The notes beneath the pieces were generated by a model. The model ran no database searches. It saw nothing but the letters and a program-made list of their open reading frames with translations, and was not told the origin of the DNA. Both the position numbers and the translations under genes were made by a program. A stretch of DNA of 49,597 nucleotides from Acetobacteraceae bacterium (GTDB lineage Bacteria > Pseudomonadota > Alphaproteobacteria > Acetobacterales > Acetobacteraceae): NCBI GenBank assembly GCA_003506895.1, contig DNXO01000020.1, forward strand, positions 21,249-70,845, given 5' to 3'. Shown piece after piece: positions 7,954 through 16,701 of this stretch (the first letter of the stretch is position 1; every line of letters starts with the position of its first letter).

Positions 7954-8703
7954 ATGATCGAACTCACCCAAGCGCCCGCCACGCTGCCGCCCGGCCGCCG
8001 TATCTATGCCATTGGCGACATCCACGGCTGCAACCGTCAACTCGGCGCCCTGCACGACGCCATTGCCGCCGATCTGGCCGAACGTCCGGTTGCCTCGGCC
8101 TTGTTGCTGCATATCGGGGACTACGTGGACCGCGGGACCGACACGGCCGGCGTGATCCAGCGTCTGGTCGCCGACTGCCCGATCCAAGGCATGGACATGG
8201 TCAACCTGATGGGCAACCACGAGAGCACCATGCTGGACGCCCTGTCCGGGGAGCGCGCCGCCGGCACCGACTGGCTGTTCGCCGGGGGAAAGGCCGCGTT
8301 GGTAAGCTACGGCATTGATCCCGAAGGCCCCCGCGACCTCTGGACCTCGCTGATCCCTCAGGCCCACCAGGACTTCCTGCGCGGGCTGCGGCTGATGCAC
8401 CGCGAAGGCGGGTACGCGTTCATTCATGCCGGCGTGCGGCCGGGAATCGCGCTGGAGGATCAGGCCAGGGACGACCTCCTGCGCTCCCGCCAGCCCTTTC
8501 TCTACTCCGAGGCGGATTTTGGCGCTGTGGTGGTGCATGGCCATACGCCGGTGAAAACGCCCGTGGTGCGGCACAACCGCATCGCCATCGACACCGGGGC
8601 GGTCTTCGGTGGTCAACTGACCTGCGTGGTGCTGGAAGCCGACACGTTGGGGTTTCTGACCGCCGATCCGGTTGACCCCCCGGTTTCGATTGCTCATCGG
8701 TAA
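7954..8703 (+). CDS. Metallophosphoesterase, PPP-type serine/threonine phosphatase
   Basis: A 249-residue cytoplasmic phosphatase of the PPP superfamily. All metal-binding signatures are present: GDIHG (residues 21-25), GDYVDRG (55-61), GNHE (87-90), a later FIHAGVRPG and VHGHTP. These proteins hydrolyse phosphoester bonds using two metal ions, acting on phosphoproteins or small molecules such as Ap4A. I use the ATG at 7954; an in-frame TTG two codons earlier would add only two residues. It stands 80 bases before tatB on the same strand and may share a transcript, but no functional link to Tat export is known to me. Confidence 0.9.
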   Translation: MIELTQAPATLPPGRRIYAIGDIHGCNRQLGALHDAIAADLAERPVASALLLHIGDYVDRGTDTAGVIQRLVADCPIQGMDMVNLMGNHESTMLDALSGERAAGTDWLFAGGKAALVSYGIDPEGPRDLWTSLIPQAHQDFLRGLRLMHREGGYAFIHAGVRPGIALEDQARDDLLRSRQPFLYSEADFGAVVVHGHTPVKTPVVRHNRIAIDTGAVFGGQLTCVVLEADTLGFLTADPVDPPVSIAHR

Positions 8704-8783
8704 TCAGGCCTTGACGCCGCGACAGGTTCCCCCGCCGCCCGGTTCCTGCTAGCAAGCGGCCCCCGGGAGACACACGTACACCC

Positions 8784-9296
8784 ATGTTCGATTTTGCCTG
8801 GTCGGAGATCGTTTTGATTGGAGCCGTCGCGTTGATCGCGATCGGCCCCAAGGACATGCCCGCTGCTATTCGCACCGTCTCCTCCATGGTCAAGAAGGCC
8901 AGGCGGATGGCCGCCGAATTTCAGACCCATGTCGATGAGATGGTGCGCGAGGCGGATTTGGGGGACGTGAAGAAGGCGTTCAACGACATCCGCAACCTGG
9001 ATCTGTCCAGCGCGATCGAGAAGCACGTCGATCCGGATCGAACGATCCGCGACACCTTCAGCGACAATCCGCTGGAGTCGACCTATGCGACTCCAAGGCC
9101 GGTCGAGGAGGTGACGGTTGCCGAACCGGCGGTCCCGCCCGTGATCTTGTCGCCACCCGAACCGGAAAAGCCGCTCTCGCCGGCGTTCATCCCGCCCGGT
9201 ATGGTTCCGCCGGCGCCCCCAGTGGCGGTTGAGCCGCCGGAACCGCCTGCATTTATTCCCCCTGAAGCCGTGCGGCTGCGCCAGTCCCGGGCGTAG
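8784..9296 (+). CDS. tatB: Sec-independent protein translocase subunit TatB
   Basis: TatB forms the substrate-recognition complex with TatC in twin-arginine export of folded proteins. The 170-residue protein has the expected architecture. A short N-terminal membrane helix MFDFAWSEIVLIGAVALIAIG contains the conserved Glu8. It is followed by GPKDMPAAIRTV, an amphipathic helix (about 25-50) and a long acidic, then Pro-rich C-terminus (from about 105) that is poorly conserved in the family. GGGAGACAC lies upstream of the ATG. tatC follows 45 bases later. No tatA is directly upstream, unlike the common tatABC order; the gene before it encodes a phosphatase. Confidence 0.94.
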   Translation: MFDFAWSEIVLIGAVALIAIGPKDMPAAIRTVSSMVKKARRMAAEFQTHVDEMVREADLGDVKKAFNDIRNLDLSSAIEKHVDPDRTIRDTFSDNPLESTYATPRPVEEVTVAEPAVPPVILSPPEPEKPLSPAFIPPGMVPPAPPVAVEPPEPPAFIPPEAVRLRQSRA

Positions 9297-9341
9297 GCCC
9301 CAGTCTTTGATCGCAAGCCTCTGACCATCGGAAAGCCGAAC

Positions 9342-10136
9342 GTGGCAACAACTGAAGACGACCCGATTAACGACAAGCCGATGCCGCTGCTCGATCACCT
9401 GATCGAGTTGCGCACGCGGTTGATCTGGTCCGCCGGGACCTTTCTGGTGTGCTTCGGCGTGGCATACTATTTCGCCGGGTCGATCTACTATTTCCTGGCC
9501 GAACCGCTGGCCCAGGTGCTGCGGGAACAGGGCAACCCGGACCCGCATCTGATCTACACGCAGCTTTACGAGGCGTTTTTCACCAAGATCAAGGTGGCGT
9601 TCTTTGGGGGCGCGTTCGTGGCGTTTCCGATGATCGCGGTCCAGTTGTGGTTGTTCGTCGCGCCGGGCCTGTATCGCAGCGAGAAGCGGGCGTTGCTGCC
9701 GTTCCTGGCAGCAACACCGGTGCTGTTCGTCGCGGGCGCGGCGCTGGCGTACTATTTCGTGTTTCCCTTCGCATGGAGGTTCTTCGCCAGCTTCCAGGAC
9801 CCGGTGGGCGGCGGCGGCGTGCCGATTGAGTTGCTGCCCAGGGTCAGTGAGTACCTGGATCTGGTGATGAAGCTGATTTTCGCGTTCGGCATCACCTTTC
9901 AGCTTCCAGTCGCGCTGACGTTGCTGGCGAAAGTCGGGATCACGAGTTCGGCGCAACTCAAGAAGTTCAGGCGCTACGCATACGTGGGAATGTTCGTCAT
10001 CGCCGCGATCCTGGCGCCGCCTGACGTCATCACTCAAACGGGGCTGGCAGTGCCGCTGATTGGGCTTTACGAGATCTCCATCATCTGCGCCGGCTGGGTC
10101 GAAACCAAGCCCGTCGAGGACCAGGCCGATGCATGA
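9342..10136 (+). CDS. tatC: Sec-independent protein translocase subunit TatC
   Basis: Polytopic inner-membrane core of the Tat translocase, which recognises the twin-arginine signal. The 264 residues start at a GTG codon (9342). They include the cytoplasmic N-terminal PLLDHLIELRTRLIWSAG, where the HLIELRxR motif is diagnostic and contacts the signal peptide. Six membrane segments follow, beginning about 28-45 and continuing through FFGGAFVAFPMIAVQLWLFV, PFLAATPVLFVAGAALAYYF and FGITFQLPVALTLLAKVGI, with a conserved Glu/Phe-rich periplasmic loop. The short C-terminal tail overlaps the serS start by 8 bases, so serS translation is likely coupled to tatC. Confidence 0.96.
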   Translation: MATTEDDPINDKPMPLLDHLIELRTRLIWSAGTFLVCFGVAYYFAGSIYYFLAEPLAQVLREQGNPDPHLIYTQLYEAFFTKIKVAFFGGAFVAFPMIAVQLWLFVAPGLYRSEKRALLPFLAATPVLFVAGAALAYYFVFPFAWRFFASFQDPVGGGGVPIELLPRVSEYLDLVMKLIFAFGITFQLPVALTLLAKVGITSSAQLKKFRRYAYVGMFVIAAILAPPDVITQTGLAVPLIGLYEISIICAGWVETKPVEDQADA

Positions 10137-11406
10137 TATTCGCGCCATTCGCACCGATCCGGCGGCGTTCGACGCCGCCATGGCCCGCCGCGGGCTGCAA
10201 GCTGTGTCCGCCGAGATCATGGCATTGGATGTCGAGCGCCGCGCCGCCTCCACCGCCCTGCAGGAAAAGCAGGCTCGGCGGAACGCGCTGGCGAAGGAAA
10301 TCGGCCAGGGCAAGCGGTCGGGCGCCGACACCGCCGCGCTGGAAGCCGAGGCGACGGCGCTGCGTGGCGATATGGAAAGCCAGGAAAAGCGCGTGCCCGA
10401 GTTGGATGCCGGGATCAAGCGGATCCTGGAGAGCCTGCCGAACGTGCTGGACGCGTCCGTGCCCGATGGTCCGGACGAGACGGCGAATGTGGTGCTGAAG
10501 CTGTCGGGTGAGCCCACGGCGTTCCCCTTCGCGCCGAAGCAGCATTTCGAACTTGGCGAAGCGCTGGGGATGATGGATTTCGCCACTGCCTCCAAGCTGG
10601 CCGGTGCCCGGTTTACCGTGCTGCGCGGCAGGCTGGCTCGGATGGAGCGGGCGCTGGGCCAGTTCATGCTGGACCATCACACAAACGAGCGCGGCTATCT
10701 GGAAACCATCGTGCCGTCGCTGGTGAATGAGGCGACGGCCTACGGCACCGGCAACCTGCCGAAATTCGAGGAAGATTTGTTCAAGACCACCGACGGGCGG
10801 TATCTGATCCCGACGGCGGAGGTGCCTCTGACCAACACCGTCGCCGGGGACATCGTGGCGGAGAAGACGCTGCCGATGCGGCTGACGGCGCTGACCGACT
10901 GCTATCGCAGTGAGGCCGGGTCGGCGGGCCGCGATACGCGCGGGATGCTGCGCCAGCACCAGTTCCGCAAGGTGGAGATGGTCTGCATCGCCCACCCCGA
11001 CCGTTCGGCCGACGAACACGAATGGATGACCCGCTCGGCCGAGATGATCCTGGAGAATCTGGGCCTGCCTTACCGGCGGGTGCTGCTGTGCGCGGGGGAT
11101 ACCGGCTTCGCTTCCACACGGACTCATGACCTGGAGGTCTGGCTGCCGGGGCAGGGGATGTATCGGGAAATTTCCTCCTGCTCCAACTGCAAGGATTTTC
11201 AAGCACGGCGGATGAACGCGCGGTATCGCGGCGGGGCGGATGGCAAGGCGGTGGGGTTCGTCCATACGCTGAACGGGTCGGGTGTGGCAGTTGGGCGGGC
11301 GCTGATCGCGGTGATGGAGAACTACCAGCAGGAAGACGGCTCGATCGTCGTGCCGGAGGTTCTGCGGCCGTATATGGGCGGGCTGGAGGTTATCGCGCGC
11401 GGGTAG
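10129..11406 (+). CDS. serS: Seryl-tRNA synthetase
   Basis: Class II aminoacyl-tRNA synthetase charging tRNA-Ser and tRNA-Sec in the cytoplasm. The 425 residues (normal length) begin MHDIRAIRTDPAAFDAAMARRG. A long N-terminal antiparallel coiled coil (about 30-100) grips the tRNA variable arm. The catalytic core contains TAEVPLTN, motif 2 with YRSEAGSAGRDTRGMLRQHQF and motif 3 with NGSGVAVGRALIAVMENYQ. The ATG at 10129 lies inside the end of tatC; the longer upstream frame simply reads tatC in another frame. The order tatB-tatC-serS is common in alphaproteobacteria. It converges on the monooxygenase operon, leaving only 10 bases between the stops. Confidence 0.97.
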   Translation: MHDIRAIRTDPAAFDAAMARRGLQAVSAEIMALDVERRAASTALQEKQARRNALAKEIGQGKRSGADTAALEAEATALRGDMESQEKRVPELDAGIKRILESLPNVLDASVPDGPDETANVVLKLSGEPTAFPFAPKQHFELGEALGMMDFATASKLAGARFTVLRGRLARMERALGQFMLDHHTNERGYLETIVPSLVNEATAYGTGNLPKFEEDLFKTTDGRYLIPTAEVPLTNTVAGDIVAEKTLPMRLTALTDCYRSEAGSAGRDTRGMLRQHQFRKVEMVCIAHPDRSADEHEWMTRSAEMILENLGLPYRRVLLCAGDTGFASTRTHDLEVWLPGQGMYREISSCSNCKDFQARRMNARYRGGADGKAVGFVHTLNGSGVAVGRALIAVMENYQQEDGSIVVPEVLRPYMGGLEVIARG

Positions 11407-11416
11407 GCGGAGAAGC

Positions 11417-12637
11417 TTACCCCACTTCTACCGGCATGATCGCCTTCAGCCGCGGCAGCACTTCCTTGGTGAACAACCGGATGCTTTTGCGCGATTCCGC
11501 GTGCGTCATGTACCCGGACCTCCCGACCAGCACCAAGTGCCCGAAGCCACCGACCTTGTCATAGAACTCGGTGATCTGCCGGTACACGCTGTCCGGTCCG
11601 CCAGCGAACAGAATCCCCTGCTTCATCGCCTCCGACGCGGTTATGGAGATCAGCTTCTCCGCATTCCGGCTGGCCGGCGCCACGCCCTTTTCCGCGTCCT
11701 TCAACGCCGACCCGGCCTCGGGAGCCGCCTGCGTCCGGTATAGCCCGGGTGCCGCGACAGGAGGCGCCGCACCCGGCAGGAACGTGTTGTACTGCGGTGC
11801 CGACTTCAAGCTGGTGTTCAGGAACCAAAGCAGTTTGCTGCCGACCTCGATCCCTTCCTCGTCCGTATCCCCGACATAAACCAGCGCCGCATAAGCAAAG
11901 TTATCCGTCGTCACCTTCGGCAACCCCGCCTCCGCGCGGGCTCGACGGTGGGCCTCATAGGCCCTTTTGGTGCCTTCCGGCCCACGCAGCACCAGCACAT
12001 GACGCATACCCCGGCGGCCCACTTCCGCCGCACTCTTGGGATCGCCGGTCGCCGCCCACATCGGCGGATGCGGGTCCTGGTACGGCCGCGGCCAGATGTT
12101 CACGTGCCGGTGGCTGTAATGCTTGCCTTCCCAACTGAACGGCCCGGTATGGGTCGTCAGCGTCTTCCTCACCAGATCGATTGCTTCCCAGAACCGTTCT
12201 TCGTTGTTCACCGGCTGCATATTGGCGGACGCCATCTCGGTGCCGCCCGATTTGACGAAGCCGATGTCGAACCGGCCCTTGGCCAGGATATCCGCCGTCG
12301 CGTATTCCTCGGCCACGCGCACCGGATCGGGTCGCAGTGAAATCAATGTCCCCAGGCTCAACACGCGCACATTCCGGGTCTGTCGCGCCAGGATGCTGGT
12401 CACCATCGGGTTGGCTCCGATCAATGAATTGATCCCCGCATGATGCTCGATGCAAACGACGTTCATGCCGAGGTCGTCGCACAGCGCGAATTCGTCCAGC
12501 ACTTCGTCGAACAACGTCGCGGCGATCCGGGGATCGCACAACCGGTTCGGCAACGAGGCCCGCACCGAATCCGCAGCGTCGGTGATCTTCTTGTCAACGA
12601 ACGGATAGGGGATTTCGCATTGCCACCAGGCGTCCAT
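11417..12637 (-). CDS. LLM class flavin-dependent oxidoreductase (bacterial luciferase-like)
   Basis: A 406-residue F420/FMN-dependent monooxygenase-like enzyme with the luciferase TIM-barrel fold. Typical features are the early MNVVCIEHHAGINSL segment, RVLSLGTLISLRPDPVRVAEEYA and DILAKGRFDIGFVKSGG near the flavin phosphate site, PPMWAATGDPKSAAEVGRRG, and a C-terminal GGPDSVYRQITEFYDKVG. Such enzymes oxygenate small organic substrates and need a separate flavin reductase, which is not nearby. It is the last gene of a three-gene minus-strand operon: MFS transporter, alpha/beta hydrolase (12 bases upstream), then this gene. Together they look like an uptake-and-oxidation pathway. The substrate is unknown. 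Confidence 0.9.
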   Translation of the reverse strand: MDAWWQCEIPYPFVDKKITDAADSVRASLPNRLCDPRIAATLFDEVLDEFALCDDLGMNVVCIEHHAGINSLIGANPMVTSILARQTRNVRVLSLGTLISLRPDPVRVAEEYATADILAKGRFDIGFVKSGGTEMASANMQPVNNEERFWEAIDLVRKTLTTHTGPFSWEGKHYSHRHVNIWPRPYQDPHPPMWAATGDPKSAAEVGRRGMRHVLVLRGPEGTKRAYEAHRRARAEAGLPKVTTDNFAYAALVYVGDTDEEGIEVGSKLLWFLNTSLKSAPQYNTFLPGAAPPVAAPGLYRTQAAPEAGSALKDAEKGVAPASRNAEKLISITASEAMKQGILFAGGPDSVYRQITEFYDKVGGFGHLVLVGRSGYMTHAESRKSIRLFTKEVLPRLKAIMPVEVG

Positions 12638-12649
12638 GGGATCGGCTCC

Positions 12650-13408
12650 TCAGCGGTTCAAAAAGCGGGCGACGTGGTCGGCGAAGGCGTCTGGCTGTTC
12701 AATTTCCGGGTGGTGTCCGGCGTTTTCGATGACCGAGAACCCCGCCCCCGGGATCAACCCGGCAAATGTCCGGCCATAGGAGGGCCGGACGATCCCGTCG
12801 GATGCCCCCCAGATCACCTGCGTTGGCACGCCGATCCGCGGCAGCCAATATGCCAACCTGGGATTGTGCATATACGGATGCCACGCGTACAGCGACAACG
12901 ACTCCCAGTTTCGGTGACGCTTGATCAGTGCCTCGTCGGACATCGCGTTGAAGTCCGGTGCGTTCGCCTGATCGTGCCACATCGCCCGTTTGACCGTGTC
13001 GGGGTGCGTGTTGAACACATCCAGGATGTCCGGCGTCTCCCGGTCGCTGACCTTGATCCCGACGGTATCGACCAGGACCAGCCGCTCAATATTATGGCAG
13101 CTTCTGACAGCGAGTTCCGACGCCAGCCAGCCGCCGAACGAGAATCCGACCAGCGTGACCTTGTCGAACGGCAATGAGTCGAGAAACGCCGCATAAAGGT
13201 TCACGACATCATAGACATTCTCGAAATCCTTGGGGCGGGCGGAGGCCCCGAAGCCGGGATGGGAAGGCGCGATGACCTCGCCCCGCCGAGCGAGCAGGCC
13301 AAAAAAACGAGCATCTGGCTCGATCTGTTGGAGGCCGTGCAGCAGGACGATGGGTTGGCCGGCACCGCGCCGGACAACCTCCATGTCGATCCCGTGAACC
13401 GTGGTCAT
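12650..13408 (-). CDS. Alpha/beta-fold hydrolase
   Basis: A 252-residue hydrolase with a complete triad: nucleophile Ser90 in VGFSFGGW, a likely acid Asp in IWGASDGIVRP and the His in IENAGHHPEIEQP. The oxyanion motif VLLHGLQ is present near residue 22. The sequence resembles meta-cleavage-product hydrolases and similar carboxylic-ester or C-C hydrolases in aromatic degradation, but the exact activity is not fixed by sequence. It lies 21 bases after the MFS transporter gene and 12 before the LLM monooxygenase gene, all on the minus strand. This suggests that it hydrolyses either the imported compound or the product of the monooxygenase. Confidence 0.9.
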   Translation of the reverse strand: MTTVHGIDMEVVRRGAGQPIVLLHGLQQIEPDARFFGLLARRGEVIAPSHPGFGASARPKDFENVYDVVNLYAAFLDSLPFDKVTLVGFSFGGWLASELAVRSCHNIERLVLVDTVGIKVSDRETPDILDVFNTHPDTVKRAMWHDQANAPDFNAMSDEALIKRHRNWESLSLYAWHPYMHNPRLAYWLPRIGVPTQVIWGASDGIVRPSYGRTFAGLIPGAGFSVIENAGHHPEIEQPDAFADHVARFLNR

Positions 13409-13429
13409 CGCGCCGTCCTTTCGGTCAAG

Positions 13430-14758
13430 CTAATGCGGAAGCTCGTCGTGCCTCGTTTCGCGACCCATTATCATCGCGATGATGCTCAGAACCGCGAAGC
13501 AGGTCATGACGGCGGCCGCGTTGTTAAAGGATCCGAACGGCACGACCAGCAGCCCGGCCACCAGAGGCCCGAAGCTGGTCACCACGCGTCCGGCGCCGTT
13601 GCAGAACGAAACGGCGGTTGCCCGCACATGCGTCGGGAACAGTTCCGGCAGATACACCGCGTGGCCCGAGAACACCCCGAACACGAAGAACCCGAAGATC
13701 GGCAGTACGACGGGGTAGTATTCGTATGTGCTCAGCCCGGCGTAGAGCAGCAGGCCGCTGGCGATCGCGCCGAAGTTGTAGAACAGGATCGTGGGCTTGC
13801 GTCCGATCGCATCGGCGATGAATCCAAAGCTGGCGTAACCCACAATCGCGCCCAGACCCCAAAGCGTCATGCCGTTACCCACTTTCGGGATCGCCGCCGC
13901 GCCGGTGATGCCTTCCTTCTGCAGCATCAGGCTTTGAATGGTTGGCAGCCAGATCTGACTGGTCCAGATCGACAACAGCGTTCCCACACAGAACAGCAAC
14001 CCGACCAAAGTGCTGAACCGCAGGGCAGGGGAGAACAACTGCAGGAACGAGAACTTCATATACGCCTGATCGGCATCGGAGGCAGCGGCACCCCGAACCT
14101 TGATGCTCTCGCGGCGCTCGCGCACTGCCTGGAAGCGTTCTGGCTCATGCACGCCCCGGCGCAGCAGCAACAGCAGCAATGCCGGAACGATCCCGACAAA
14201 GAACACGCTGCGCCATCCATACGGGGCGACCAGATTGTAGATTTGCCCACCGATCAGCGGTCCAAACCCACCGCCGGTCATCATGATCCCCAGTACTTTC
14301 GCGCGGTTGTTCTCGGCGAAGACCTCTGCGACGAGGGCGATGCCGACCACGCTTTCCGCGCCCGTGCCGAGTCCGGCCAGGAAACGAAACAGGCCCAGTT
14401 GGAACGGGGTCTGCGAAAAACCCTGACAGGCGGTAAATACGCTGAACACGACAATGCTGAGCGCCAGGGTCCGCACCCGCCCGATATAATCGGCGATGAT
14501 TCCGAACAGCAGACCGCCGCACGCCCATCCCATGAGCCCGACCATCGCCAGATAGCCGCCCACGGTACCAAGCTGCGCCGGCGTTGCCGACCCGCCGAGA
14601 AGTTCCGTCACTGCCGGTCGCAGCACGAAGGCGAACAGGCCGAAATCGGTCGAATCGAGCGCCCAGCCCATCCAGGTGACCAGGAATACTTTCCACTGGT
14701 AAGTCGTCAGCCCGAACAAACCCGGGCGGTCGGCTGTGATAGCGGTACTACTTTGCAT
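13430..14758 (-). CDS. MFS transporter, aromatic acid/metabolite:H+ symporter-like
   Basis: A 442-residue major facilitator with about twelve membrane segments. The first helix holds WMGWALDSTDFGLFAFVL, whose two acidic residues resemble the D-x-x-D region of the AAHS and related carboxylate symporters. The cytoplasmic motif A, GIIADYIGRVRT, follows helix 2, and motif-like GYASFGFIADAIGRKPT follows helix 8. I chose the ATG at 14758 because AGGGGAGA lies just upstream; the upstream in-frame part is not membrane-like. It heads an operon with an alpha/beta hydrolase and an LLM monooxygenase, so it probably imports their substrate, likely an aromatic or other organic acid. Confidence 0.9.
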   Translation of the reverse strand: MQSSTAITADRPGLFGLTTYQWKVFLVTWMGWALDSTDFGLFAFVLRPAVTELLGGSATPAQLGTVGGYLAMVGLMGWACGGLLFGIIADYIGRVRTLALSIVVFSVFTACQGFSQTPFQLGLFRFLAGLGTGAESVVGIALVAEVFAENNRAKVLGIMMTGGGFGPLIGGQIYNLVAPYGWRSVFFVGIVPALLLLLLRRGVHEPERFQAVRERRESIKVRGAAASDADQAYMKFSFLQLFSPALRFSTLVGLLFCVGTLLSIWTSQIWLPTIQSLMLQKEGITGAAAIPKVGNGMTLWGLGAIVGYASFGFIADAIGRKPTILFYNFGAIASGLLLYAGLSTYEYYPVVLPIFGFFVFGVFSGHAVYLPELFPTHVRATAVSFCNGAGRVVTSFGPLVAGLLVVPFGSFNNAAAVMTCFAVLSIIAMIMGRETRHDELPH

Positions 14759-15256
14759 AGTATCTCCCCTCTTGCAGGCTCTGATGGCCTGCTTGAACAG
14801 TCGTGATAGTAAGTCGCGAATTGTTTGCGCGACCCGTTCCGCTGCCTGAATCGTGCCGACATGGCACAATCCATAAAGTAAGATCGTTTGGGCACCGGAC
14901 TCTCGGTTGCGATGCTCAGGCTTTGGGCGAGCGGAATCAGCTTATCCTGGACATCGGGCAACACAAGTGTCCTGGCCGATCGGCGGATCGTAACCGCAAC
15001 CAGGCGGGCTGGAGACTAAGCGCGCACGGGCCGGTGATCTGAGCCAGGAGGGCTAGCGGAACCGGCCTGAATGAAGCGATCCGGCAGTTGCTGCCGCAAA
15101 TTGAGCACTTGTTTTCAAAAAGAACCGAAAATCGAACTCCCTCCGCGGCTTCAAAAAATGAAGGAGGTAGAAACGGACTGGCTTGCTGAACGGCCCCATC
15201 GCCCAACACCGGTGTGGATCGCAACATTGCGCGTTCCACACCGGCCGGCGGGTCGG
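14759..15256. other. Intergenic region, nothing recognised
   Basis: About 500 bases upstream of the MFS operon and downstream of the M20 peptidase gene. Short frames exist on both strands but none has a convincing start or family resemblance. There is a small perfect hairpin (six-base arms, 15082-15096) and a locally AT-richer stretch around 15110-15160. The promoter of the MFS operon must lie near 14760-14900. I could not identify a transposon remnant. Confidence 0.5.
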
Positions 15257-16648
15257 TCAGGGCGTTCCTGCTTCCCCCAGATCCCACCAAATCCCGGTAT
15301 AGGCCGCCAACCCCTCGCGTGCCGGGCCGGTCAGCAGATGTTCATCCGGCCCGTGCTGCTTGCAGCCGTTGTAGCTGTGCGGAATCCACACCAGCGGCAC
15401 ACCCAGGTAGTCCACGAACACATCACCCGGCAGGCCGCCGGACGAGTTCGGGATCACCTGCACGCGCTTGCCCAGCGACCGCTCCATGCTGCCAACCGTC
15501 CATTGTACCCACGGATGCCCCGGATCGGTCCGGCTCGCCGGCATGCGGACATAGGAGTTCTCGACGCGAACCTCCGGGAACCCGTTCTCCGCCAGATGTG
15601 CCCGCAGCGCGCCGTCGAACCCGCCGGAGTCGCTGTCCACGGTGTAGCGGATCTGGCAATGCGCCCGGGCATTCGGGGCGACGGCATTGACCGGGTTCTC
15701 CGGCCGGCCGGACAGCATCGACAGCACGATGAAGCTGTTCCAGCCATAGATTTTCTCGGCCGGGGTAAGGCCAGGTTCGCCCCAGTTCGGGTCGATGCTG
15801 GCGGACTCGCCGCCGCCGCCAACCGGGCATCCGTCCAGCACCGCGCGCACCGCCGCCGGCACGCCGTTCTTCGGCAGCCAGTCGCGCACCAGGATTTTGC
15901 CGTGCCGGTCCATGATAGTGGCCAGCGCGTGGCTCAGCACGATCGCGGGGTCGGTCGTCAGGCCGCCCCAATGGCCGGAGTGAACGCCGCCCGGCCGCAG
16001 GTCCACCACCAGATCGAAATGATAAGTGCCACGGGTCCCGGTGGCGATGGTCGGGACTTCCGGCATGACCCTGGGGCCGTCGCTGGCGATCAGCACGTCG
16101 GCGACCAGACGGTCGGCGTGTTCGGCCACGAATTCGCGCAGCCCGATGGAGCCGCGTTCCTCGCTGGTTTCCAGGATCAGCTTCAGGTTGAAGCCCAGCC
16201 GGCCGCCGCGTTCGGCCAGCACCGCTTCCAGCGCCGTCAGGTTCAGCGCGTGCTGGCCTTTGTTATCGGCGGTGCCCCGGCCATACCAGTGGTCGCCCTC
16301 GTCAGTCAGGGTCCAGGGTGCCAGTCCGGCGCGCCACTGGTCCTCCAGGCCGCGAACGGTGTCGCCGTGGCCGTATGTCAGGATCGTGGGGCCGTCCGGT
16401 CCCTCCAGACGTTCGGCGAACAGGATCGGGCCGAAGCCCTCCTTCGGGTTGGGGTGGATTTCGACGCTGAAGCCCATGCGTTCCAGCCAGGGTTGGATGG
16501 CGTCGGCCAAATAGCGTTGCACGTCGGCCTGGTGTCCGGGGTCCTGCGACGTGCTGGGGATCGCCACCAGCGCCGCGAGACGGTCGCGGAAGCCGTTGGA
16601 GTCGAAAACGCCCATTGCGCGCGCCAGGGCGCTGTCTCGCGATGCCAT
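15257..16648 (-). CDS. M20 family metallopeptidase / dipeptidase
   Basis: A 463-residue M20-type amidohydrolase with a split catalytic domain and an inserted dimerisation domain. Metal-site motifs are visible: TYGHGDTV (His and Asp), WYGRGTADNKGQ (bridging Asp), ETSEERGS (general base Glu and ligand Glu), a later IASDGPR, and the C-terminal His in PDEHLL. Family members cleave dipeptides or N-acyl/N-carbamoyl amino acids in the cytoplasm. The ATG at 16648 gives MASRDSALARAMG; an upstream extension would run into the preceding methyltransferase gene. The ribosome-binding site is weak. It follows that methyltransferase by 53 bases, but a functional link is uncertain. Confidence 0.92.
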   Translation of the reverse strand: MASRDSALARAMGVFDSNGFRDRLAALVAIPSTSQDPGHQADVQRYLADAIQPWLERMGFSVEIHPNPKEGFGPILFAERLEGPDGPTILTYGHGDTVRGLEDQWRAGLAPWTLTDEGDHWYGRGTADNKGQHALNLTALEAVLAERGGRLGFNLKLILETSEERGSIGLREFVAEHADRLVADVLIASDGPRVMPEVPTIATGTRGTYHFDLVVDLRPGGVHSGHWGGLTTDPAIVLSHALATIMDRHGKILVRDWLPKNGVPAAVRAVLDGCPVGGGGESASIDPNWGEPGLTPAEKIYGWNSFIVLSMLSGRPENPVNAVAPNARAHCQIRYTVDSDSGGFDGALRAHLAENGFPEVRVENSYVRMPASRTDPGHPWVQWTVGSMERSLGKRVQVIPNSSGGLPGDVFVDYLGVPLVWIPHSYNGCKQHGPDEHLLTGPAREGLAAYTGIWWDLGEAGTP

Positions 16649-16701
16649 GTCAGTGTCCCGCTGTTGTTGGCGACAAGGGTGCCAGAGGACGCGGTTACGG
16701 G

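Noticed and set aside
8694..10667. Minus-strand open frame of about 650 codons
   Set aside because: Antisense to tatB, tatC and serS; low-complexity composition.
13259..14806. Plus-strand open frame of about 515 codons
   Set aside because: Antisense to the MFS transporter; Gln/His/Arg-rich, no start signal.
15082..15096. Perfect hairpin with six-base arms
   Set aside because: No T-run and too far from the peptidase stop to assign as a terminator.
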